From Proteobacteria bacterium UBA6492 (GTDB lineage Bacteria; Pseudomonadota; Gammaproteobacteria; UBA6429; Thiohalophilaceae), in the NCBI GenBank assembly GCA_002436485.1, contig DJMK01000077.1, positions 1-5,398 on the forward strand: a DNA stretch of 5,398 nucleotides, given 5' to 3'. How positions within the stretch are numbered: the stretch's first letter is position 1; every line of letters begins with the position of its first letter. Shown here piece by piece: positions 1 through 5,398 of this stretch. The position numbers and the translations under genes are program-made. The notes beneath the pieces were generated by a model. It was not told the origin of the DNA. It searched no databases and saw only the letters and a program-made list of their open reading frames with translations.

Positions 1-588
1 AAAAAGTGCCCACCATATACCCGTAAACAGGAATATCAGTACGATGTCGTTCAATGGTGTGACTTTCTCTATGCCAAAGGTCTGCGGGTTTGCAAATATG
101 ACGCAACCAAGCAGGGCAATACCTCCGCCCAGATAACCCAGCGAAAAACCCAGTGCTGATGTAAGATCAAACTTTTCTTCTTCCGAGACATCAATCAGCA
201 TGGCGTCATAAAAGACGTTTGCGCCCGCAAAACCCACGAAACTCATCACGTATACAACGATGGCAAACTGCCAGTCGCCCTGATCAACAAAACTTAGCGT
301 GGAAACAAATACTGCACCCAGCAGCATAAACAGCACAAGAAAGCGTTTCTTAAGACCGCCACGGTCTGCAATTGCACCGAGCACTGGCGCCAGCAATACA
401 ACAACCAGGCTACCAGCCGCATTGGCTATACCAAGTGGTGTCGTTGTATTTTCGCTGCCGGCACCAACAAACCAGTAACTGCCAAACAGAATGGGGAAGA
501 ACGTGGTGACTGCAATGGTGGTATAAGCAGAATTGGCCCAGTCATAAAAGGCCCATGACATGGTTTTCCTGTTAAATATACTTTTCAT
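1..588 (-). CDS. UMF1/Atg22-like MFS transporter, N-terminal 196 residues (cut by window edge)
   Basis: This is the N-terminal part of an inner-membrane major facilitator transporter; the reading frame is open for 196 codons and runs off the left edge, so roughly half of a typical MFS protein is missing. The N-terminus contains WAFYDWANSAY (residues 12-22), a hallmark of the UMF1/Atg22-like MFS branch. An MFS motif-A-like loop, GAIADRGGLKKRF, follows at 71-83, then FYDAMLIDVS (126-135) and a glycine-rich helix, SALGFSLGYLGGG (144-156). Hydrophobic segments lie near residues 21-41, 54-74, 83-101, 107-126, 145-166 and 181-196, consistent with the first six membrane helices. The gene starts 13 bases after the aas stop on the same strand and is probably cotranscribed with it. 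The chosen ATG has an AGGA ribosome site six bases upstream; a second in-frame ATG nine codons later also has one. The family is not functionally uniform, so the substrate is unknown. A lipid or lysophospholipid link is inferred only from the neighbour and from the lplT position in E. coli. Confidence 0.87.
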   Translation of the reverse strand, partial: MKSIFNRKTMSWAFYDWANSAYTTIAVTTFFPILFGSYWFVGAGSENTTTPLGIANAAGSLVVVLLAPVLGAIADRGGLKKRFLVLFMLLGAVFVSTLSFVDQGDWQFAIVVYVMSFVGFAGANVFYDAMLIDVSEEEKFDLTSALGFSLGYLGGGIALLGCVIFANPQTFGIEKVTPLNDIVLIFLFTGIWWALF

Positions 589-594
589 TTGTTT

Positions 595-600
595 TCCTGC
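595..600 (-). promoter_or_regulatory. Ribosome binding site of the MFS gene
   Basis: GCAGGA on the minus strand lies six bases before the ATG at 586-588. It falls in the 13-base gap after the aas stop codon, so the MFS gene has its own initiation site within the operon. A second AGGA (567-570) stands five bases before an in-frame ATG at 559-561, which makes the choice between the two starts uncertain; the longer form is preferred because it follows aas most closely. Confidence 0.6.
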
Positions 601-601
601 G

Positions 602-2752
602 CTATGATGCAAGGGCTATTTGATAAGCAGAGGTATAATCGGTTTTGCCCGAACCTAGCAGAGGAACATTATCAAGCCTGATGATCTTGCGTGGTATGTT
701 GATCTCGCTGACATCGTGAGCGCGCATCAGTTCGACTAATAGCTTGCGATCTGCATCTGGGTAACTGGTTAACAATACAAGTTGTTCACCCTTGCTGGAA
801 TCCGGAATGGCAACAATCGCATGATGGTGGCCAGGCCAGCATTTGCCAATAATTTCCTCTACCGCACCGAGTGAAACCATTTCCCCACCGATCTTGGCAA
901 AGCGTTTTGCGCGTCCACAGATCGTGACAAATCCTTCGTCATCAATCTCGACAATATCGCCCGTATCATACCACCCCGCTCCTTGTTCGGTTTGTGGTGG
1001 CACGATAACACCCGGTTTGTCGTGTAACAAATACCCCAGCATGACGTTAGGTCCTTTCACCAGCAATTTGCCGCCTTTTTCGACGCCTGGTACTGGTAGC
1101 AACTGGTATTCAACCCCCGGCAGAAATTGTCCGACCGTACCGGATTTGATTTCCATGGGTGTATTAGTTGCCAGCACCGGGCTAGTTTCGGTTGCACCAT
1201 AACCTTCCAGAATGCGGATGCCAAAACGCTCACTCCAGATTTGACGCGTATCCGTCTGCACTTTTTCCGCGCCGGCAAATACATACCGTACGCTGTAGAA
1301 ATCATAAGGATGTGCATAACGTGCATAGCCTTTCAGAAATGTATTGGTACCGAACAGGATCGTCGCATTCACCTCGTAAGCCATTTCAGGAACGATTCGA
1401 TAATGCAACGGCGTAGGATAAAAGAATACGCGCATACCTGATATCAGGGGTAACAAGCTACCCGCAGTCAAACCAAAGGAATGAAACATCGGCAGCGCGT
1501 TAAAAATAATGTCTTGTGAACTAAAGTCAATTTTTGTCGATAACTGTAGCGCATTTACCAAGATATTTTCATGTGATAATACGACGCCTTTGGGTGAACC
1601 TTCAGAACCCGATGTAAACAGCAGTACTGCTGGATCAGCCGGTTTCGTGTGACCGCTTTTGGTTTTATAAGCAAGACGCGCCGTCAGCGCATTGAACAAG
1701 CCACGCAACTTATCAAATATCGTGACGGTTGGAACCAGATCATCCAGGTAAATAATGTTTACCTTTGTTGCGAGTTGATCAACCGTCGACTGTAGCCGCC
1801 CTGCCTGGATAAAACGTCTTGAGGTATATACGGTTTTGATCCTGGCTGTCTCGCAGGCCTGTAACATGCCACGTGCTCCGGCTGTGAAATTTAACATAGC
1901 CGGCACCTGACCATAAATCTGTAACCCCAGGAAAACGGACATCGTTCCGGTTGAGTTCGGCAAAAATATTCCGACATATTCACCGTGCTCATGATATTCA
2001 TGAATCTTGTTACCTACGATAAAGGCACGGGTCAGTATCTGTCGATACGTCATTGGTTGGCGTTCGATATCTTCCACTACCAGGTGGTTACTGCCGTGAA
2101 TACGCTGGGCATCCAGAACGCTTTCGAATAAGGTTCGATGTGGATTGCCCGTTGCAAACATCATATCGGTCATGATGTCAGTCAATGCTTTACCAGCATA
2201 CTTACGTCTTTCCCTGCCACGCACTTCATCGGGCGCACTGATTTTTCTGGCCGGCAAAATAGTCAGGCTAATCTTTGGAAACCAGCGTAAGCGTACCCGG
2301 CCACGCAGCCGCGAAAAAGGCGTATATTGCGCGCCATCGATTCGAATTGGTAAAACTGTCGCGCCGGAACGATCGGCGACCAGCCCCGGTCCGTTATATA
2401 TTTTCATTAATGAACCTGTCACCGTGATGCGCCCTTCCGGAAAGATGACAACTTTTTCATTGCCCTGCATATAACGAATCAGTGATTTGAGTGACAAGGG
2501 ATTCGTCGGATCAAGAACAAATAATTTGACAATTGGTTTAATAAGCCTTGAAAACCAGCGCTGAGCAATGTGCGTGTTAATCGCAAAGCTAAGCTTGCCT
2601 GGCAAGAATGCACCCAGGATTAAACCGTCAAGAAACGAGGTATGATTTGAAACGATCAAAACACGATCGCCGGCCTGTTGGAAATGTTGCAGTCCCTTTA
2701 TTTCGACACGATAAAACAGACGCAGAATTAGTCGGACAAGGGTTTTAATCAT
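602..2752 (-). CDS. aas: Bifunctional 2-acylglycerophosphoethanolamine acyltransferase / acyl-ACP synthetase (Aas)
   Basis: Aas activates a free fatty acid with ATP onto acyl carrier protein and transfers the acyl chain to lysophosphatidylethanolamine, regenerating phosphatidylethanolamine at the inner membrane. At 716 residues it is full length (E. coli Aas is about 719). The N-terminal PlsC-type acyltransferase domain (about 1-170) has the catalytic HX4D motif in NHTSFLD (H37, D42), FPEGRITVTGSLMKIY (104-119) and VLPIRIDGA (133-141). The AMP-forming synthetase domain (about 205-716) has the phosphate-binding loop LFTSGSEGSPKG (378-389), LPMFHSFGLT (420-429), EGYGATETSP (516-525), GWYDTGDI (593-600), GRAKRFAKIGGEMVS (613-627) and the C-terminal catalytic lysine in GSGKTDY (K703). 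All key residues are present and I see no break. The ATG overlaps the tetR stop as ATGA, with CAGGT (2759-2763) six bases upstream as ribosome site, so translation is probably coupled. Similarity to E. coli Aas is strong throughout from memory; both domains in one chain exclude a simple acyl-CoA ligase. Confidence 0.96.
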   Translation of the reverse strand: MIKTLVRLILRLFYRVEIKGLQHFQQAGDRVLIVSNHTSFLDGLILGAFLPGKLSFAINTHIAQRWFSRLIKPIVKLFVLDPTNPLSLKSLIRYMQGNEKVVIFPEGRITVTGSLMKIYNGPGLVADRSGATVLPIRIDGAQYTPFSRLRGRVRLRWFPKISLTILPARKISAPDEVRGRERRKYAGKALTDIMTDMMFATGNPHRTLFESVLDAQRIHGSNHLVVEDIERQPMTYRQILTRAFIVGNKIHEYHEHGEYVGIFLPNSTGTMSVFLGLQIYGQVPAMLNFTAGARGMLQACETARIKTVYTSRRFIQAGRLQSTVDQLATKVNIIYLDDLVPTVTIFDKLRGLFNALTARLAYKTKSGHTKPADPAVLLFTSGSEGSPKGVVLSHENILVNALQLSTKIDFSSQDIIFNALPMFHSFGLTAGSLLPLISGMRVFFYPTPLHYRIVPEMAYEVNATILFGTNTFLKGYARYAHPYDFYSVRYVFAGAEKVQTDTRQIWSERFGIRILEGYGATETSPVLATNTPMEIKSGTVGQFLPGVEYQLLPVPGVEKGGKLLVKGPNVMLGYLLHDKPGVIVPPQTEQGAGWYDTGDIVEIDDEGFVTICGRAKRFAKIGGEMVSLGAVEEIIGKCWPGHHHAIVAIPDSSKGEQLVLLTSYPDADRKLLVELMRAHDVSEINIPRKIIRLDNVPLLGSGKTDYTSAYQIALAS

Positions 2753-3363
2753 GCGGTTACCTGCTCACATGCCAGGCCGGCAAGATAGTTATCAATCATC
2801 GAGTGAATCAGCACATCCGCACTCACTTCATCACCAAGGCGCAGTTTGTTATTCAGCGCAAGCTCGCACGCACCATGCACACCACTCCATAAAACACGTG
2901 TCGCACAAACCAGGTCCTTGTGTGACATATCAGGTTTAACTGTCTTGAGGGGTATTTCAACCAGTCCAAACAATGCATTTACTTTGTCATTAAACCATGC
3001 TGGAGCCTGTTCACCATTTTGTAGCTGGTGACTATACAGCAGTGACCACCTGGCATATTGGTGGCGAGCAAACTCGAGGTAACTAAAGGCAATGGCTTTT
3101 AACTGTTCGACCGGCGTGTGCTGATTGGCCAGCGCTGAACGAATGGCGCTATGTAGCTCGTCCAGGGTTGCCGCATTGACGTGCAACAGTAATTCATCAA
3201 GATTCCGGAATACCAGGTACAAGGTTCCGACCGTGTAACCGATGGCACTGGCAACCTTGCGCGTGGATAGCTGGCCGGGTCCTTCCTCGTTCAGGATACC
3301 GATAGCGGCCGTGATTGCCATTTGCTGTATTTGTTCGCGACTGTGATCGTTTCTTCTGGCCAT
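2749..3363 (-). CDS. TetR/AcrR-family transcriptional regulator with WHG-type C-terminal domain
   Basis: This 204-residue protein has the usual TetR-family size. The DNA-binding domain covers about residues 8-58, with the helix-turn-helix in LSTRKVASAIGYTVGTLYLVF (residues 32-52; the family's typical LYxxFxxxxEL pattern follows at 48-58). The C-terminal ligand-binding and dimerisation half contains LWSGVHGACELAL (158-170), which matches the WHG motif of the TetR_C_33 type domain. Proteins of this kind bind as dimers to operators and release DNA when a small ligand, often hydrophobic, fills the C-terminal pocket. The gene leads an operon and overlaps aas by four bases (ATGA), so it most likely controls itself, aas and the MFS gene. 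Two direct repeats in its promoter are candidate operators. The ligand is unknown; an acyl-CoA, fatty acid or lysophospholipid is a guess from context. No clear Shine-Dalgarno sequence precedes the ATG, but no better start is visible. Confidence 0.94.
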   Translation of the reverse strand: MARRNDHSREQIQQMAITAAIGILNEEGPGQLSTRKVASAIGYTVGTLYLVFRNLDELLLHVNAATLDELHSAIRSALANQHTPVEQLKAIAFSYLEFARHQYARWSLLYSHQLQNGEQAPAWFNDKVNALFGLVEIPLKTVKPDMSHKDLVCATRVLWSGVHGACELALNNKLRLGDEVSADVLIHSMIDNYLAGLACEQVTA

Positions 3364-3370
3364 AATTCTG

Positions 3371-3382
3371 AACAGTGTTTAA
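3371..3382 (-). repeat. Candidate operator, box 1 of a 12-base direct repeat
   Basis: AACAGTGTTTAA on the plus strand (TTAAACACTGTT on the minus). It matches the copy at 3404-3415 at 11 of 12 positions, in the same orientation, 33 bases away start to start, close to three helical turns. Its core AACA-G-TGTT is a perfect short palindrome around one base, as expected for a dimer site. It lies just downstream of the predicted transcription start of the regulator operon, where a bound repressor would block transcription. The operator role is inferred. Confidence 0.5.
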
Positions 3383-3423
3383 TTATAGTGAAAAAGAATA
3401 GTCAACGGTGTTTAAATCGTCAA
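3382..3423 (-). promoter_or_regulatory. Predicted promoter of the tetR-aas-MFS operon
   Basis: On the minus strand, TTGACG (3418-3423) is followed after exactly 17 bases by TATTCT (3395-3400), a sigma-70-like pair with five of six and four of six consensus matches. Transcription would start near 3388, leaving a leader of about 25 bases. A perfect TATAAT at 3382-3387 is an alternative -10, but it has no good -35 at the right distance and would leave a leader of only about a dozen bases. The promoter lies in the 145-base gap after prfC, so the operon need not depend on prfC transcription. Confidence 0.55.
3404..3415 (-). repeat. Candidate operator, box 2 of a 12-base direct repeat
   Basis: AACGGTGTTTAA on the plus strand (TTAAACACCGTT on the minus). 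It differs at one position from the copy at 3371-3382; that change makes the short palindrome AACR-G-TGTT imperfect. The box lies entirely inside the 17-base spacer between the predicted -35 and -10 of the tetR promoter, a position where protein binding would exclude RNA polymerase. Confidence 0.5.
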
Positions 3424-3460
3424 TATGCTGCCATGTAGGATTTTTCTGATTTTGGGAATT

Positions 3461-3477
3461 CCATTGAATTACAATGG
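3461..3477. other. Small hairpin in the prfC-tetR gap
   Basis: CCATTG (3461-3466) and CAATGG (3472-3477) form a perfect six-base-pair stem around a five-base loop (AATTA), with a possible G-U pair outside. It stands about 30 bases after the prfC stop, where a terminator would be expected. No T run follows on either strand and the stem is short, so at best it is a weak terminator or RNA-stabilising structure. Nothing else convincing is visible between 3424 and 3508. Confidence 0.35.
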
Positions 3478-3508
3478 GTTAACTTGTAGTCAGGCAATGC
3501 TTGGTTCT

Positions 3509-5089
3509 CTAATGCTCCCGCGTCGCATGAAAGGCCACCTCGGGCCAGCGTTCGATGGTGAGATCGAGATTGACCCGGGTCGGTGCCAGGTAGGTCAGGC
3601 TCTCACCGGCGTCCAGTGCCAGGTTGTCCGCGGCCTTCTTTCTAAAATCAGACAACATTTTTTCATCAGGACAGGTAACCCAGCGCGCCGTATTCACATT
3701 GACCGCTTCAAAGCCGCACTCCACCCCATACTCGGCTTTTAAGCGATGGGCCACCACGTCAAACTGCAGCACGCCTACCGCACCCACAATGATGTCGTTA
3801 CTGTTCAATGGGCGAAATACCTGTGAGGCACCCTCTTCACTCAACTGGTCGAGGCCTTTTTGTAGCGCCTTCATCTTCAGCGGGTCTTTTAAACGGACAC
3901 GTCGAAACAGTTCAGGAGCAAAGTTGGGTATGCCGGTAAATTTCAGTGCTTCACCCTCGCTGAAGGTATCGCCGATCTGAATGGTGCCGTGATTATGCAA
4001 ACCGATAATATCGCCCGGGTAGGCCTTCTCCACGTGTTCACGTTCACTCGCCATGAACGTGAGTGCATTGGCAATTTTCACATCCTTACCGATTCTGACC
4101 TGGTATACCTTCATGCCCTTGTCAAAGGTGCCGGAACAAACCCGTAAAAACGCGATACGATCACGATGCTGCGGATCCATATTGGCCTGTATCTTGAAAA
4201 CAAAACCGGAAAAGGTTTCTTCTTTCGGCTCGATGACTCGCTGGTTGGTTTCGCGTGCCAATGGACCCGGCGCAACATCGACAAAATAATCCAGCAACTC
4301 CTGCACGCCAAAGTTGTTAATGGCAGAACCAAAAAAGACCGGGGTCAGTTGACCGGCTCGAAAAGCATCCAGCTCAAATTCATTACTGGCACCTTTCACC
4401 AATTCAATCTCGTCACGCAACTGTTGCGCAAGGTTACCAATCACTTCATCGAGTCGCGGATTATCCAGACCATCTATCGTTTCACCCTTCTGTATCTTGC
4501 CACCATGCGTAGCACTAAACAGATGGATTTTGTCATCCATGATATGGAACACACCCTTGAAACCCTTGCCCATACCGATGGGCCAGGTAATCGGCGCGCA
4601 ACGTATTTTGAGAATCTCTTCAACCTCGTCTAGCAATTCCAGTGGATCACGTCCTTCACGGTCCAGCTTGTTGATAAACGTCAAAATGGGTGTGTCGCGC
4701 AAACGGCACACATCCATCAATTTAATGGTGCGGTCCTCCACACCTTTGGCGCAGTCGATCACCATTAACGCCGAATCCACCGCCGTTAAGGTGCGGTAGG
4801 TATCTTCGGAGAAGTCCTCGTGTCCCGGGGTATCGAGGAGGTTGACGATATGATTCTTGTAGGGAAACTGCATGACGGCAGAGGTCACCGAGATACCGCG
4901 CTGTTTCTCCAGTTCCATCCAGTCAGACGTAGCATGCCGGGCCGCCTTGCGACCTTTGACGGTACCAGCCAGCTGAATGGCACCACCAAATAACAATAAT
5001 TTTTCGGTCAGCGTGGTTTTACCCGCATCCGGGTGAGAAATAATTGCAAACGTACGCCGCCGCGCCAGCTCATCGAGAAAGGCCGCCAT
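3509..5089 (-). CDS. prfC: Peptide chain release factor 3 (RF3)
   Basis: RF3 is a cytoplasmic translational GTPase that removes RF1 and RF2 from the ribosome after peptide release, and is also linked to quality control after miscoding. The 526-residue protein is full length (E. coli RF3 is 529). The GTPase domain shows G1 SHPDAGKTT (18-26), the switch-I segment RGISVTSAV (64-72), G3 DTPGHEDF (86-93), G4 NKLD (140-143) and the G5 region GSAINNF (254-260). The SHPDAGKT form of the P-loop, in place of the GHVDHGKT of EF-Tu, is characteristic of RF3. The beta-barrel domain II (about 290-380) and the RF3-specific C-terminal domain (about 390-526) follow, ending in the conserved FHATREH. No residue appears missing. 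The start is supported by MAAFLDELARRRTFAIISHPD matching the usual N-terminus and by TAAGCGAG, a near Shine-Dalgarno match, seven bases upstream. It appears to be a single-gene unit, divergent from the gene at 5295 and upstream of the separately promoted tetR operon. Confidence 0.98.
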   Translation of the reverse strand: MAAFLDELARRRTFAIISHPDAGKTTLTEKLLLFGGAIQLAGTVKGRKAARHATSDWMELEKQRGISVTSAVMQFPYKNHIVNLLDTPGHEDFSEDTYRTLTAVDSALMVIDCAKGVEDRTIKLMDVCRLRDTPILTFINKLDREGRDPLELLDEVEEILKIRCAPITWPIGMGKGFKGVFHIMDDKIHLFSATHGGKIQKGETIDGLDNPRLDEVIGNLAQQLRDEIELVKGASNEFELDAFRAGQLTPVFFGSAINNFGVQELLDYFVDVAPGPLARETNQRVIEPKEETFSGFVFKIQANMDPQHRDRIAFLRVCSGTFDKGMKVYQVRIGKDVKIANALTFMASEREHVEKAYPGDIIGLHNHGTIQIGDTFSEGEALKFTGIPNFAPELFRRVRLKDPLKMKALQKGLDQLSEEGASQVFRPLNSNDIIVGAVGVLQFDVVAHRLKAEYGVECGFEAVNVNTARWVTCPDEKMLSDFRKKAADNLALDAGESLTYLAPTRVNLDLTIERWPEVAFHATREH

Positions 5090-5096
5090 AAAATAA

Positions 5097-5104
5097 CTCG
5101 CTTA
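5097..5104 (-). promoter_or_regulatory. Ribosome binding site of prfC
   Basis: TAAGCGAG on the minus strand matches TAAGGAGG at six of eight positions and ends seven bases before the prfC ATG. It is imperfect but correctly spaced, and it supports the ATG at 5087-5089. Confidence 0.5.
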
Positions 5105-5149
5105 GTAAAAAAATACAGTTGATTATCGGGATTTTCCGAACTATACCAC

Positions 5150-5178
5150 TATATAAGTGCTGCTATTGAAAAACTCAA
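5150..5178 (-). promoter_or_regulatory. Predicted prfC promoter
   Basis: On the minus strand, TTGAGT (5173-5178) is followed after 17 bases by TATATA (5150-5155). An overlapping TATAGT (5148-5153, spacer 19) is a closer -10 match. The predicted leader is about 50 bases. A short inverted repeat, CACT-ATATA-AGTG (5147-5159), spans the -10 and could be a protein site or chance in AT-rich DNA. Confidence 0.45.
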
Positions 5179-5181
5179 GTG

Positions 5182-5217
5182 ATTGTAATTTAAACAACTT
5201 TACGTTGCCAATTGTAA
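5182..5217. repeat. Pair of ATTGTAA direct repeats between divergent promoters
   Basis: ATTGTAA occurs at 5182-5188 and 5211-5217, 29 bases apart start to start, each followed by a similar AT-rich tail (TTTAAAC and ATTTTAC). They fall between the predicted -35 elements of prfC and of the divergent gene. The region is very AT-rich, so chance is a serious alternative and no binding protein can be named. Confidence 0.25.
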
Positions 5218-5220
5218 ATT

Positions 5221-5249
5221 TTACCAGTAGTCTCACTGCTTTACATAAT
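5221..5249 (+). promoter_or_regulatory. Predicted promoter of the divergent gene at 5295
   Basis: TTACCA (5221-5226) is followed after exactly 17 bases by CATAAT (5244-5249), with four of six and five of six consensus matches. Transcription would begin near 5256, giving a leader of about 40 bases before the ATG. Confidence 0.45.
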
Positions 5250-5280
5250 AAAACCAACTATTCTTTAAACTTTACCATCT

Positions 5281-5287
5281 AGAGGGG
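5281..5287 (+). promoter_or_regulatory. Ribosome binding site of the gene at 5295
   Basis: AGAGGGG, a strong purine-rich Shine-Dalgarno-like element, ends seven bases before the ATG at 5295. It is the main evidence that the short open frame at the right edge is a real gene start. Confidence 0.65.
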
Positions 5288-5294
5288 AATTTCA

Positions 5295-5398
5295 ATGTTT
5301 ACACTCGCCAACCAGCCGCAAGGCCTGGGTCGAAACCTGGACAATGGTTTTCGTTTGTTTTTTAGTGGCCTTAAGGGGGCGATCGGCATCATGTTCAT
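5295..5398 (+). CDS. Unrecognised protein, N-terminal 34 residues (cut by window edge), probably membrane-associated
   Basis: The frame is open from the ATG to the right window edge, 34 complete codons. The visible peptide begins MFTLANQPQGLGRNLDNGF and continues with an amphipathic to hydrophobic segment (RLFFSGLKGAIGIMF, residues 20-34) that looks like the beginning of a membrane helix preceded by a basic, polar N-terminus. There is no lipobox or signal-peptidase site in the visible part. The gene is supported by a well-placed ribosome site and an upstream promoter candidate, and it is transcribed divergently from prfC. I do not recognise the family; the pattern of a short polar start, then GFRLF and a hydrophobic stretch, recalls several uncharacterised multi-helix inner-membrane proteins, but too little is present to assign one. 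Confidence 0.65.
   Translation, partial: MFTLANQPQGLGRNLDNGFRLFFSGLKGAIGIMF

Noticed and set aside
1..588. The possibility that the MFS gene is a true LplT.
   Set aside because: The visible 196 residues carry UMF1/Atg22 signatures (WAFYDWANSAY, FYDAMLIDVS) and do not match the LplT N-terminus as I remember it; only the genomic position agrees.
843..1441. Overlapping plus-strand open frames of up to about 119 codons antisense to aas.
   Set aside because: The minus strand here encodes conserved adenylation motifs of Aas; the plus-strand peptides are low-complexity or cysteine/histidine-rich in a way typical of shadow frames.
3455..3462. Palindrome GGAATTCC beside the hairpin in the prfC-tetR gap.
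   Set aside because: An eight-base palindrome in AT-rich sequence is common by chance; it is not repeated and lies outside the predicted tetR promoter.
4166..4633. A 155-codon plus-strand open frame antisense to prfC.
   Set aside because: It lies wholly inside the well-conserved RF3 coding sequence, has no ribosome site or recognisable protein features, and is explained as an antisense shadow of the real frame.
5107..5139. A possible attenuator in the prfC leader: a four-base-pair hairpin (TCGG/CCGA, 5126-5139) and a run of seven T on the minus strand (5107-5113).
   Set aside because: The stem is too short, and about a dozen bases separate it from the T run, whereas an intrinsic terminator has the run directly after the stem.
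5195..5207. Inverted repeat CAAC-TTTAC-GTTG in the prfC upstream region.
   Set aside because: Four-base arms only, no second copy, and no alignment with either predicted promoter element.

Overview
The window reads as ordinary chromosome from a proteobacterium, most likely a gammaproteobacterium. The two best-recognised proteins, release factor 3 (PrfC) and the bifunctional Aas lysophospholipid acyltransferase/acyl-ACP synthetase, are full length and collinear with the E. coli proteins as I remember them. Genus cannot be read from the sequence. There are no insertion sequences, CRISPR arrays, tRNA or rRNA genes, or signs of gene decay.

Layout, right to left, because most genes are on the minus strand. 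At the right edge (5295-5398, plus strand) is the start of an unrecognised, probably membrane-associated protein. A 205-base AT-rich intergenic region (5090-5294) holds a likely promoter for it and a divergent likely promoter for prfC. prfC (3509-5089, minus) encodes the GTPase that recycles class-I release factors. A 145-base gap (3364-3508) follows, holding a weak hairpin and the promoter of the next unit. That unit is a compact minus-strand operon. It runs from a TetR-family regulator (2749-3363), through aas (602-2752, overlapping the regulator by ATGA), to a UMF1/Atg22-type major facilitator transporter (1-588, 13 bases after aas, cut by the left window edge).

The operon is the interesting part. 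In E. coli, aas is paired with lplT, an MFS carrier that brings lysophospholipids to the inner face of the inner membrane so that Aas can re-acylate them. Here the gene beside aas is also an MFS protein, but its N-terminal half looks like the UMF1/Atg22 branch and not like LplT. A TetR regulator with a WHG-type C-terminal domain leads the operon. Its promoter carries two 12-base direct repeats (AACRGTGTTTAA) 33 bases apart, one in the -35/-10 spacer and one just past the predicted transcription start. This suggests an autoregulated membrane-lipid repair or fatty-acid recycling unit. The arrangement, motifs and repeats are seen directly. The transporter's substrate and the operator role are inference.
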